A stretch of DNA of 63,225 bases from Clostridiales bacterium UBA6981 (GTDB taxonomy: Bacteria; Bacillota; Clostridia; Oscillospirales; Oscillospiraceae): contig DJYJ01000040.1 of NCBI GenBank assembly GCA_002450075.1, forward strand, positions 1 through 63,225, in the 5' to 3' direction. The notes below the pieces were generated by a model. The model searched no databases. It was given only the letters and a program-made list of their open reading frames with translations, and was not told the DNA's origin. The position numbers and the translations under genes were made by a program. This document shows positions 49,933 through 57,670 of this stretch, in pieces; within the stretch, counting starts at the first letter, position 1; every line of letters begins with the position of its first letter.

Positions 49933-50820
49933 ATGATGCAGGAACTGAGTCACGAGCAACTGAAAGCGGCAATCAAAGAGGTTTGGATCAGATCTCTGAC
50001 AGATCTTCCGTCAGATGTTGAGAAGGCTCTTGTTTCCGCAAAAGAGGCGGAAACAAACCCGCGTGCGAAAACATTTCTGGGCGTAATAATCGAAAACGCA
50101 AGGATAGCAAAGGAAAAACACACGGTGATCTGCCAGGACACGGGTGTTCCTACCTTTGAGGTGACAACATCGCTGGGATTCCCGTTTAGGGGAAGCTTTG
50201 AAAGAGCGTTTCGAGAAGCTATGCACGAGCTGACGACGGACGAATTCCCCATGCGGCCGATGGTCGTCAATCCATTGACGAGAGAGGACAATTGCGACAA
50301 TACGGGGATCAATGTTCCGGTAATCCACTATAAGCTGGAGGAGGACCTGGATTACATTGAAATAAAAGCGATCCCCAAAGGAGCCGGAACCGGGATGTGG
50401 AGCACGCTGTCTATCCTTCCGTACGCGGAAGGCAGCGCCGGTGTTAAAAAATTCGTGATAGAGTCTGTCTTGAAAGCGGGGTCAAATCCGTGCCTGCCGC
50501 TGATCGTTGGCGTTGGCATCGGAGGAACGCTTGACGAAACAGCTCGGCTCGCTACAGTGGCAAGCAATCGGCGAGTGGATGAACGAAACAGCTCGCCGGA
50601 GCTCAGAGAGCTGGAAGAGGAGCTGAAGGCTGCGATCAACATGAGCGGGATCGGCGCGCTCGGCGTTGGGGGCGATATCTCCGTCCTGGCGGTGAACGTG
50701 GAGCTTTCCTCGTGCCACAAGCCATGGCTCCCCGTGGCGGTAAGCTTCAACTGCTGGCCCGGAAGAAGGGCGAAGTGCCGGATCTATGCCGACGGGCACA
50801 CCGAAAAGCTCGAGGCATGA
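49933..50820 (+). CDS. Fe-S hydro-lyase, alpha subunit (fumarase class I / TtdA-like)
   Basis: This is the cluster-binding subunit of a two-subunit 4Fe-4S hydro-lyase (295 aa). Three Cys ligands are visible: ICQDTGVPTFEV (about residue 68), REDNCDNTGINVPV and SNPCLPLIVGVGIGGT. Relatives are fumarase A, L(+)-tartrate dehydratase TtdA and mesaconate hydratase. The open frame begins at a GTG 21 bp earlier; two adjacent ATG codons (49933 and 49936) follow gaggag, so I choose the first. The beta subunit follows 14 bp later, so the pair is probably a heterotetramer. Confidence 0.9.
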   Translation: MMQELSHEQLKAAIKEVWIRSLTDLPSDVEKALVSAKEAETNPRAKTFLGVIIENARIAKEKHTVICQDTGVPTFEVTTSLGFPFRGSFERAFREAMHELTTDEFPMRPMVVNPLTREDNCDNTGINVPVIHYKLEEDLDYIEIKAIPKGAGTGMWSTLSILPYAEGSAGVKKFVIESVLKAGSNPCLPLIVGVGIGGTLDETARLATVASNRRVDERNSSPELRELEEELKAAINMSGIGALGVGGDISVLAVNVELSSCHKPWLPVAVSFNCWPGRRAKCRIYADGHTEKLEA

Positions 50821-50834
50821 GAATGGAGGCAGAG

Positions 50835-51458
50835 ATGGGGAAAACAATCCATTTGACGACGCCGCTGAAGAAAGAAGACGTAGAAAAGCTGCAGATCGAC
50901 GATGTCGTCTATCTTTCCGGCGAATTGTATACGTTTATGTATTACAGCCATTATGGCAATGTGCTGGAATTGATCCGGGCAGGCAAACCGCTTCCAGAAC
51001 ATATGAATCTGGACGGCGCGGTAGCCTATCATACGGGAACGATTTTCAAGCGCAGAGAAGACGGGACCTATGACTTTCGGGGCATATGCGCGACAACAAG
51101 TTCCAAATTCAACGCGACCACACCGGAGATCATCCAGGAAGCGGGCATCCGTGCAGTGATCGGAAAAGGCGGAATGGACAGAAACGTCCTGAACACCATG
51201 CAGGAGTCCGGCTGCGTTTACCTGTCTGTTGTCGGCGGCTGTTCGGCGATCTATCAGGAAAAGGTCGTTACGGTGGGAGACGAATACTGGCCGCAGAAGA
51301 GTTGGGCAGACAATATGCTCAGACTTGTGGTCAAAGATTTCGGCCCCTGCTATGTTGCTATGGATGCGCACGGAAACAGCATCTATGAGGAGATAAGCAG
51401 ACAGGCCGAGAGACGAAGAGAAAGCATGTACCGATTCCTGGGCATAGACGAAGCATAA
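50835..51458 (+). CDS. Fe-S hydro-lyase, beta subunit (fumarase C-terminal domain / TtdB-like), divergent
   Basis: This is the smaller subunit of 207 aa with the swivelling domain that closes the active site. It begins LTTPLKKEDVEKLQIDDVVYLSGELYT, the family's usual start, and contains the late IGKGGMDRN motif and a final FGPCYVAMDAHGNS. The segment after DGAVAYHTG differs from the usual GPTTASRMD motif (here GTIFKRREDGTYDF), so the substrate may not be fumarate or tartrate. ATG 50835 has ggagg upstream at good spacing; the frame is open further upstream inside the alpha gene. Confidence 0.85.
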   Translation: MGKTIHLTTPLKKEDVEKLQIDDVVYLSGELYTFMYYSHYGNVLELIRAGKPLPEHMNLDGAVAYHTGTIFKRREDGTYDFRGICATTSSKFNATTPEIIQEAGIRAVIGKGGMDRNVLNTMQESGCVYLSVVGGCSAIYQEKVVTVGDEYWPQKSWADNMLRLVVKDFGPCYVAMDAHGNSIYEEISRQAERRRESMYRFLGIDEA

Positions 51459-51555
51459 GAGCTGCGGTATCATGCCGGGGCGCTGTGGGTGAGAGTGTAA
51501 AGGCGGGTGATACACAACGGAGGAAAAAACGAAGAACGACTTCGGCGAAGGAAAG

Positions 51556-52896
51556 GTGTCCGAAGTGATCGTCCGCATGGCTGTACCAATGATTTTGGCC
51601 GAGATCGTAAATGTCCTGTACAGCATCGTCGACCGAATGTATATCGGACACATTGCCGACGTGGGGAAACTTGCCCTGACGGGCCTTGGCATCACGGCGC
51701 CGATCATAACGACTGTCGCAGCGTTTGCAAGTCTGTGCGGGACGGGCGGGGGCCCTCTTTGCTCGATTGCAAGAGGCAGAAAGGATACGGAAGAAGCGGA
51801 GACCATCATGGGCAACGCCTTTACGATGCTGATTCTGCTTGGGCTGCTGCTGACTGCGTTCACCCAGGTGTTTATGAAGCAGATCCTGCATCTTTTCGGA
51901 GCCAGCGACCAAACCTTTCCCTATGCGCGGGATTATGCACAGATCTATATGTGCGGCACGCTTTTTTCCATGGTCAGTTTCGGCATGAATTTTTTCATCA
52001 ACGCCCAGGGCTTCGCAAAAACAGGAATGATGACCATTACCATCGGCGCGCTGGTCAACATCGTCCTTGACCCGATCTTTATTTTTGCGCTGCGCCTCGG
52101 CATTGCCGGCGCAGCGATCGCAACTGTACTTGCGCAGTTTGTTTCTGCCCTGTGGGTGATCCTTTTTCTGGTCGGAAAGAGGACGACGCTGAAGCTCTCT
52201 TTTAGATCCATGCGGCTGCGCGGCCGGATCGTACTGGGAATACTGGAAATCGGTGCTTCCGGCTTCGTAATGAAGGGAACAACCGGCCTGGTACAGATCC
52301 TGTACAATATCCAGCTGAAGCGATATGGAGGCGACCTGTTTTTAGGAAGCATGACGATCGTGAACTCGATCAGGGAAGTCCTGATCATGACGTTTCACGG
52401 AATCAACAGCGGCAGTCAGCCGGCGCTGGGATTTAACTTTGGGGCGAAAAAGTACGATCGCGTAAAAGAGGGGATCCGGTTTTCCACCCGCTTTGCCTGC
52501 CTGTACGCGGTGATCGTCTGGGCGATGTCGATGGCGTTTTCCCGCCAGATCGCTGCTGTCTTTACGAACGACAGCGAGATGATCGCGCTCTGCACGAAAA
52601 CGATCCGAATATTTTTCTCCTGCTTCGTTTTCAAGGCTTTCCAGCTGACGGGACAAAATGTCTATATTGCCCTTGGGAAGGGGAAACTGGCCGTCTTTTT
52701 CTCTATGCTGCGAAAGATCATCGTCGTCACACCGCTGGTTTTTCTACTTCCGCTCATTCCTGCGCTCGGAGCTTATGGCGTTTTTTGGGCGGACGCGGTC
52801 GCAGACGTCGTTTGCAGCAGTATCTGTTACCTGTTTATGTATTTTGCGATCTACAAAACATTGCTGTCTAAAGAGCCGGGCGGAAACAACCCATGA
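51556..52896 (+). CDS. MATE-family efflux transporter (start uncertain)
   Basis: This is a multidrug-and-toxin-extrusion transporter with about 12 hydrophobic segments (446 aa from GTG 51556). The start of the fold (MAVPMILAEIVNVLYSIVDRMYIGHI) and the second-half SGSQPALGFNFGAKKYDRV are typical. The GTG start leaves a truncated N-terminus. An upstream in-frame ACG at 51529 sits 5 bp after cggagg and would give the more natural start KNDFGEGKVSEV, so either ACG is used or an ATG has been lost. Export of an end product is a guess. Confidence 0.88.
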   Translation: MSEVIVRMAVPMILAEIVNVLYSIVDRMYIGHIADVGKLALTGLGITAPIITTVAAFASLCGTGGGPLCSIARGRKDTEEAETIMGNAFTMLILLGLLLTAFTQVFMKQILHLFGASDQTFPYARDYAQIYMCGTLFSMVSFGMNFFINAQGFAKTGMMTITIGALVNIVLDPIFIFALRLGIAGAAIATVLAQFVSALWVILFLVGKRTTLKLSFRSMRLRGRIVLGILEIGASGFVMKGTTGLVQILYNIQLKRYGGDLFLGSMTIVNSIREVLIMTFHGINSGSQPALGFNFGAKKYDRVKEGIRFSTRFACLYAVIVWAMSMAFSRQIAAVFTNDSEMIALCTKTIRIFFSCFVFKAFQLTGQNVYIALGKGKLAVFFSMLRKIIVVTPLVFLLPLIPALGAYGVFWADAVADVVCSSICYLFMYFAIYKTLLSKEPGGNNP

Positions 52897-52918
52897 ACTA
52901 CAAGGAGGACACGATACT

Positions 52919-53824
52919 ATGAAACCGAGCGATATTCTTCGGGGAGCGTGTGACATGCATGTTCACAGCGGCCCCGCGCTTGTCCCGCGAGGGATCGACC
53001 ATGTTCAGGCGGTCAGAGCCTGCGCAGAGGCCGGAATGAGAGCGCTTGTCATCAAGGACCAGCATGTCCCGTCCGGAAATGTGGCGCAGATCATCCAGCA
53101 ATACTTCGTAAAAAAAGAGGAAAATTTCAATGTTTACGGCGGCTTGATCCTGGGGAACACGCAAGGCGGGCTGAATCCGGCCGTGGTAGAGGCGGCGGTC
53201 GGATATGACACCAAAGTGGTGTGGATGCCGGTCCTGTCATCCCTTTACAACCGGGAGATGACGGCAAAACTGAGCAGCGCGGGAAAATCAACCTTGCCAA
53301 AGCCCAAGTTCCCCATCCGCTTCAATCCGCCGCAGACGATCCTTGACAGTTGCGGGAAGCTGCTTCCGGAGGTCTGTGATATCGTGCAGATCATTTCCGA
53401 TGCGGACATTGTCCTGGCCACAGGACACATCAATCCGAGAACAGAGATACCCCCGCTCCTGGATGAGGCGGTCAAACGCGGCGTAAAAAAGATCGTGGTA
53501 ACGCACCCCGAGTTTTTCCGCGACCATACTGTAGAGCAGATGAGGGAGTATTCCGATGCGGGATTTTTTGTGGAGCATATTTTAGCTACGATCTATTCCA
53601 ACAAGCTGACCTACGACGAATTGTTCACGTATATCACCGAAGGAGGAGACAATATCATCATTTCCAGCGACTTGGGGCAGATCGGCCGGCCGGATCCGGT
53701 AAAAGGACTGACGGCGTTTATCAGAGAGATGCAGAAACGAGGGCTGCCAGACGAGACGCTTCGCCGAATCATGTGCGAAAATCAGAGAACGCTCTTGAAC
53801 CTGGAGCCGTTTGGCGCAGAATAA
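52919..53824 (+). CDS. DUF6282 / amidohydrolase-like protein, copy 2
   Basis: This is the second member of the family in the window (301 aa). The metal motif is DMHVHSGPALVPRGIDHV (about residues 12-29), with VIKDQHVPS, ATGHI and VVTHPEFF, and the final ISSDLGQIGRPDPV giving the remaining ligands; it aligns along its whole length with copy 1 at 36403. Between the shared motifs the two differ clearly, so they may act on different substrates. ATG 52919 follows aaggagga. It is 13 bp upstream of the second 2-hydroxyacid dehydrogenase. Confidence 0.8.
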   Translation: MKPSDILRGACDMHVHSGPALVPRGIDHVQAVRACAEAGMRALVIKDQHVPSGNVAQIIQQYFVKKEENFNVYGGLILGNTQGGLNPAVVEAAVGYDTKVVWMPVLSSLYNREMTAKLSSAGKSTLPKPKFPIRFNPPQTILDSCGKLLPEVCDIVQIISDADIVLATGHINPRTEIPPLLDEAVKRGVKKIVVTHPEFFRDHTVEQMREYSDAGFFVEHILATIYSNKLTYDELFTYITEGGDNIIISSDLGQIGRPDPVKGLTAFIREMQKRGLPDETLRRIMCENQRTLLNLEPFGAE

Positions 53825-53837
53825 AGGAGACAGCAGA

Positions 53838-54824
53838 ATGACACGAAATATTCTATATTTGGACAAAGCTCCGGATGCATACGTCGAAGTGCTGGAGAAA
53901 TTGAAGCCGGATGGATTCAACATCTGGTATTGGGACAAAATGAGTGAGCGGGAGAAGGAAGAAAAACTGCCTCTCGCCCACTACACGATCAATACGACGT
54001 TCCGGATCAAACGGGATTTGATGGAAAAAGCGACCAGCCTGAGAATGATCCAACGCACCGGGGTTGGCGTGAACAATGTCGATATGGAATGCGCAGATGA
54101 ACTTGGGATCCCGGTCGGGATCGTCCCGCGAGGAAACGGCGTTGCGGTGGCAGAATTTGAGATCCTGCAGATGCTGGCGCTGCTTCGCAATCTCCGCGCC
54201 TTGGAGGCCGATACAAAAGCCGGCCGTTGGCCCAATTTCAAATACCGCGATGTTTCTTACGAACTGTACGGAAAGACGCTTGGCTTTATCGGCTTTGGAT
54301 ATATTGCACGCGAGGTCGCGAAAAGAGCGATGGGCTTTGGTGTGAAGATCATTTACTTTGATCTTGTCCGCGCGCCGGAGGAAGTGGAGACACTGTTCTC
54401 TGCGACCTATATGTCAAAAGAAGAGGTGCTGAAGAACTGCGACATTTTCTGCATCATGGTGCCGCTCGTCCCGGAAAACAGGAATATGATTGCCCTGCCC
54501 GAACTAAAACTGATGAAGAAGAACGCTATCATCTGCAACTGCGACAGGGGATATCTTATCAACGAGGACGATCTCTATACGGCGCTTACAACAGGCATGA
54601 TCAAGGGCGCGGCGATCGACACATGGGCAGATGAACCGGTGACGAGGAACCATCCCCTCTTCCAGCTTGAAAACGTGATCGCGACGCCGCATGCGTCCCC
54701 GGGGACGATCGACACCTTTTATAAATGCGTCAAACAGGCCCTTGAGAACATCGTCAGAGCGGAACAGACCGGAAACCCGATCGACATCAAGACAAAAACA
54801 AAAACGCCGCGGATTACAGATTGA
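53838..54824 (+). CDS. D-isomer-specific 2-hydroxyacid dehydrogenase, copy 2
   Basis: This NAD(P)-binding dehydrogenase of 328 aa has a GFIGFGYIAREVAKRA nucleotide motif (about residues 142-157), Arg in NCDRGYLI, Glu in WADEPVTR and His in TPHASPGT, so the catalytic residues are intact. It is of the phosphoglycerate-dehydrogenase-like length class and is only distantly similar to copy 1. ATG 53838 follows aaaggag; nine codons upstream are also open. It pairs with the IlvD-like dehydratase, which makes 2-oxoacids. Confidence 0.9.
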   Translation: MTRNILYLDKAPDAYVEVLEKLKPDGFNIWYWDKMSEREKEEKLPLAHYTINTTFRIKRDLMEKATSLRMIQRTGVGVNNVDMECADELGIPVGIVPRGNGVAVAEFEILQMLALLRNLRALEADTKAGRWPNFKYRDVSYELYGKTLGFIGFGYIAREVAKRAMGFGVKIIYFDLVRAPEEVETLFSATYMSKEEVLKNCDIFCIMVPLVPENRNMIALPELKLMKKNAIICNCDRGYLINEDDLYTALTTGMIKGAAIDTWADEPVTRNHPLFQLENVIATPHASPGTIDTFYKCVKQALENIVRAEQTGNPIDIKTKTKTPRITD

Positions 54825-54866
54825 TGCAAGCGGAGAGCGCGCATATACAGACGGGAGAGATACGCC

Positions 54867-56524
54867 ATGCGGAGCGACCGATACAAAACAGGTGTTGAAA
54901 GAAGTTCGACGCGAAGCAAGATGAAAGGCGGAGGGCTGACGGACGAAGAATTGTCCAGGCCGTGGATGGCGTCTGCAACTCCTATACCAATGCCTTCGCA
55001 GGGCACGCGGGGCTTGACAAAATTACAAGAGCCGTGTGTGACGGGATTTATATGAACGGAGGGCTGCCGATCGAATTTGGCAGCCTGGCCATCTGCGACG
55101 CGATCTGTATGAGTACCGAGGGCATGAAATGGTCTCTTCCCAGCAGAGAGCTGATCGCATACTCTGTGGAGACGATGGCTCATGCTCACGGGCTTGATGC
55201 GCTCGTGCTCGTGTCGGCTTGTGACAAGATCACGCCGGGCATGCTGATCGGTGCGTGTCTGGCAAATATTCCGGCTATATTGATCTGCGGCGGAGCCGCA
55301 TTGGAAGGAAAGATCAGAGGTGCGCCGCTTGGCGCGCTTAACACACTGGAAGCCAGAGCGCTTGTAGATCAGGGAGAAATGAGTCTGGAGAAATATACCG
55401 AGATTGAAAATGCGCAGCTTCCTACCTGCGGATCGTGCAAAGGGATGTTCACCGCCAATTCCATGGCCTGCCTTGCAGAGGCAATGGGCCTTGCGTTGCC
55501 CGGCAACGGAACGATCCCTGCTCCATATGCGGAACGAATGCGGCTGGCAAAGCACACGGGAATGCGGGCAGTCGAGCTTGCAAGGGAAGAATTGAAGCCG
55601 TCTGATATCTTGAGTCGCGAAGCCTTGTTCAATGCGGCCAAGGCCGGGATGATGATCGGCTGCTCGACAAACATCACCCTCCATCTGCCCGCCATCGCGA
55701 GGGCAATCGGGCAACAGTTGACGTTGGAGGACTTCGACGCCATAAGCAGGGATGTCCCGCAAACAGTGAAACTCTTTCCATCGAGTACAAGCACAATGGA
55801 GGACCTTCATCAGGCTGGCGGTATGAGTGCGGTGATCAGGGAGGCGATCCAGGCGGGGATCCTTGACGGGAAACAGCAGACCGTTACAGGAAAAAGCTTG
55901 TGGGAGAATGTCAGGAACGCAGAGGTGTATGATCGGGAGATCATACGGCCGATAGAACGGCCCCACGCCCCGCATGGAGGACTTTTCGTGCTGAAGGGAA
56001 GCCTCGCGCCGCAAGGCGCCGTCGTGAAAATCGGAGCAGTCGAGCCAAAGATGAGAAAACACACCGGCCCGGCAAAAGTCTTTGATTCCGAATCGGCAGG
56101 ATTGCAGGCGCTTGTCGATCACCAGATCCGGGAAGGAGATGTGATGGTCATCCGATATGAAGGGCCCCGAGGCGGACCGGGCATGCAGGAGATGCTGTCA
56201 CTGACGGCCTATATTGCGGGCTCTGGATTGGGAGGGAGTGTCGCACTGGTTACCGACGGCAGGTTTTCCGGCGCAAGCCGGGGCGGCATGATCGGACACG
56301 TCTGCCCAGAGGCGGCTCTCGGAGGACCGATCGCCCTTGTTAGAGACGGCGATATGATCGAGATCGATATGGAAGAAAGGAAACTGAATCTTCTTGTCGA
56401 TCAGGATGAATTGGAGCGTCGGCGTAGAATCTGGACAAATGAGGGGACGCAATGTGGAAAAGGCTGGCTGAAGCTATATGCCAACGGAGTCGGACCCGCG
56501 GCGGAAGGCGCGGTTTTCCAGTGA
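54867..56524 (+). pseudogene. IlvD/EDD-family dehydratase with a single-base frameshift
   Basis: The gene is a dihydroxyacid or sugar-acid dehydratase (about 551 aa if repaired) that removes water from a 2,3-dihydroxyacid to give a 2-keto-3-deoxy acid. The N-terminus (RSDRYKTGVERSSTRSKMKGGGLTDEELSRPWM) is in one frame from ATG 54867, and the rest (GVCNSYTNAFAGHAGLDKI onward) is in another frame. Inserting one G at 54968-54969 (gatggcg read as gatgggcg) restores the reading exactly. The cluster motifs CDKITPGM, CGSCKGMFTANSMACLAEAMGLALPGNGT and CSTNITLHLPAIAR are intact downstream, as is the late DGRFSGASRGGMIGHVCPEA. It may be a real mutation or a sequencing error. Confidence 0.85.
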
Positions 56525-56554
56525 TGCTGTTGCAAAATGCAGCCTTCGATATAG

Positions 56555-56606
56555 AAAAAGACGCCCTGATGAGCAGCAGACAAACCGCTGCCCATCAGGG
56601 CGCTTT
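56555..56606. terminator. Terminator at the right end of the island
   Basis: The long stem cgccctgatgagcagc / gctgcccatcagggcg (one bulge) is followed by cttttatt on the plus strand, with an A-run on the other side. It marks the end of the rightward operon and may also serve the DUF2812 gene. Confidence 0.75.
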
Positions 56607-56673
56607 TATTGGACCGCAAAGATTTTCAAGAGTTGTCCAACATTTGGGATGGAATCCGGGGCGAGGATCGCTG

Positions 56674-57231
56674 TTATTCTTTCCTCTCCAGCTCGCGCTG
56701 CATGCGGCGCAGCTTGCCGCCGCAGTGGATGAAGAGATAGAGATACAGCGCGGTCATGACGCCGAAGAAGCCCAGGAAAAAGCCGCTGGCGCCGTACATT
56801 TCACCGTCGAGCGCGCGGAACAGGTTCGGCAGCACGCAGGCGAAGAAGAGCAGCAGCAGCGGCAGCATCCGTGTCCGGACGATGTTTTTCACCATATCGA
56901 GCCGCCCCGCGTCGTCGGTGAAGAGCTCGCTCTCCCCCTCGTTTTCGGTCTCGGCGGCGCGCCTGCGCCAATAGACCCAGCCCATGCAGCGCCCGCAGTT
57001 CTCCCAGCCAAAGTCCGTGAGCATCCGGGCGTAGTCCCGGTCCTCGCCGTTGTTCGGAAAGTCCAGCCGGTAGATCACGTCCTCCGGCGCACCTTTCTCA
57101 AAAACATAAAAGCAGGGGACGACCATGCGCGCAAGATGCAGCCCCTCGCGGGCGCGCTCACGCAGCCAGACTTCCTCTTCCTTAAAATCCGCGATCGTGA
57201 AGACCGCGATCTTCGTCACTTGCTCAGCCAT
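56674..57231 (-). CDS. DUF2812 membrane protein
   Basis: This protein of 185 aa has an N-terminal soluble domain (FTIADFKEEEVWLRERAREGLHL, with FEKGAPEDVIYRLDF and GWENCGRCMGWVYWRR typical of DUF2812) and two C-terminal membrane helices (about residues 120-170). ATG 57231 lies inside the end of padR with ggag upstream; the open frame extends upstream but inside padR. The PadR-DUF2812 pairing is frequent in Firmicutes, where the PadR protein controls it. Its function is unknown. Confidence 0.82.
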   Translation of the reverse strand: MAEQVTKIAVFTIADFKEEEVWLRERAREGLHLARMVVPCFYVFEKGAPEDVIYRLDFPNNGEDRDYARMLTDFGWENCGRCMGWVYWRRRAAETENEGESELFTDDAGRLDMVKNIVRTRMLPLLLLFFACVLPNLFRALDGEMYGASGFFLGFFGVMTALYLYLFIHCGGKLRRMQRELERKE

Positions 57232-57547
57232 CGACTTTCTCCCCTCTGCTGTTGTGATACAGCCTTTCGATCCGCCGCATCTCGCGGTCCAAAACCTCTC
57301 CCCCCAGCGCTGTGATGCGGTACAGCCGCCGCTTGTCCTCCTCATGGTCAAAGACAATCAGCCCGTCCTTTTCCATCTTCGAGAGCGTGCCGTACATCGT
57401 CCCCGCGCCGATCGAGACCTCGCCGTTTGTCAGCCAGCTCACCTGCCGCGCAATGCCGTAGCCGTGCTGCGGTGTCTGGAGGCAGTAGAGGATGTAAAAG
57501 CCCGTCTCGGTCATCGGCACGTAGACGCGTTCGATCCTGTTGTCCAT
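57224..57547 (-). CDS. PadR-family transcriptional regulator
   Basis: This small winged helix-turn-helix repressor of 107 aa matches the PadR-like core FYILYCLQTPQHGYGIARQV (about residues 15-34), then GAGTMYGTLSKMEKDGLI and the wing DKRRLYRITALGGEVL. The C-terminal dimer helix is short. ATG 57547 has gaggtg upstream; the frame is open 33 codons more but crosses the predicted promoter. It overlaps DUF2812 by 8 bp, and the repeats of CGATRTA in its promoter (57560, 57575, 57597) are possible operators. Confidence 0.9.
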   Translation of the reverse strand: MDNRIERVYVPMTETGFYILYCLQTPQHGYGIARQVSWLTNGEVSIGAGTMYGTLSKMEKDGLIVFDHEEDKRRLYRITALGGEVLDREMRRIERLYHNSRGEKVDG

Positions 57548-57580
57548 GTATTTCACCTCGATGTATCGCATTTCGATATA

Positions 57581-57610
57581 ATATATATCACGGCTCGATA
57601 TATTTGTCAA
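57581..57610 (-). promoter_or_regulatory. Promoter of padR-DUF2812
   Basis: On the minus strand TTGACA (57605-57610) and TATATT (57581-57586) are 18 bp apart, in AT-rich DNA with three CGATRTA repeats. Confidence 0.6.
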
Positions 57611-57621
57611 GCGTTTTTCGC

Positions 57622-57655
57622 AAAAAATTTCAGCCGGTGTTTCCACCGGCTGAAA
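57622..57655 (-). terminator. Terminator after the MFS efflux gene
   Basis: On the minus strand a perfect 12-bp stem (tttcagccggtg / caccggctgaaa) with a GAAA tetraloop is followed by tttttt. Confidence 0.92.
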
Positions 57656-57670
57656 GGGGCGCGCCGCGCC

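Noticed and set aside
54962..54990. Programmed -1 frameshift in the IlvD-like gene
   Set aside because: No X-XXY-YYZ slippery sequence, internal ribosome binding site or stimulatory hairpin is evident; a lost G is simpler.
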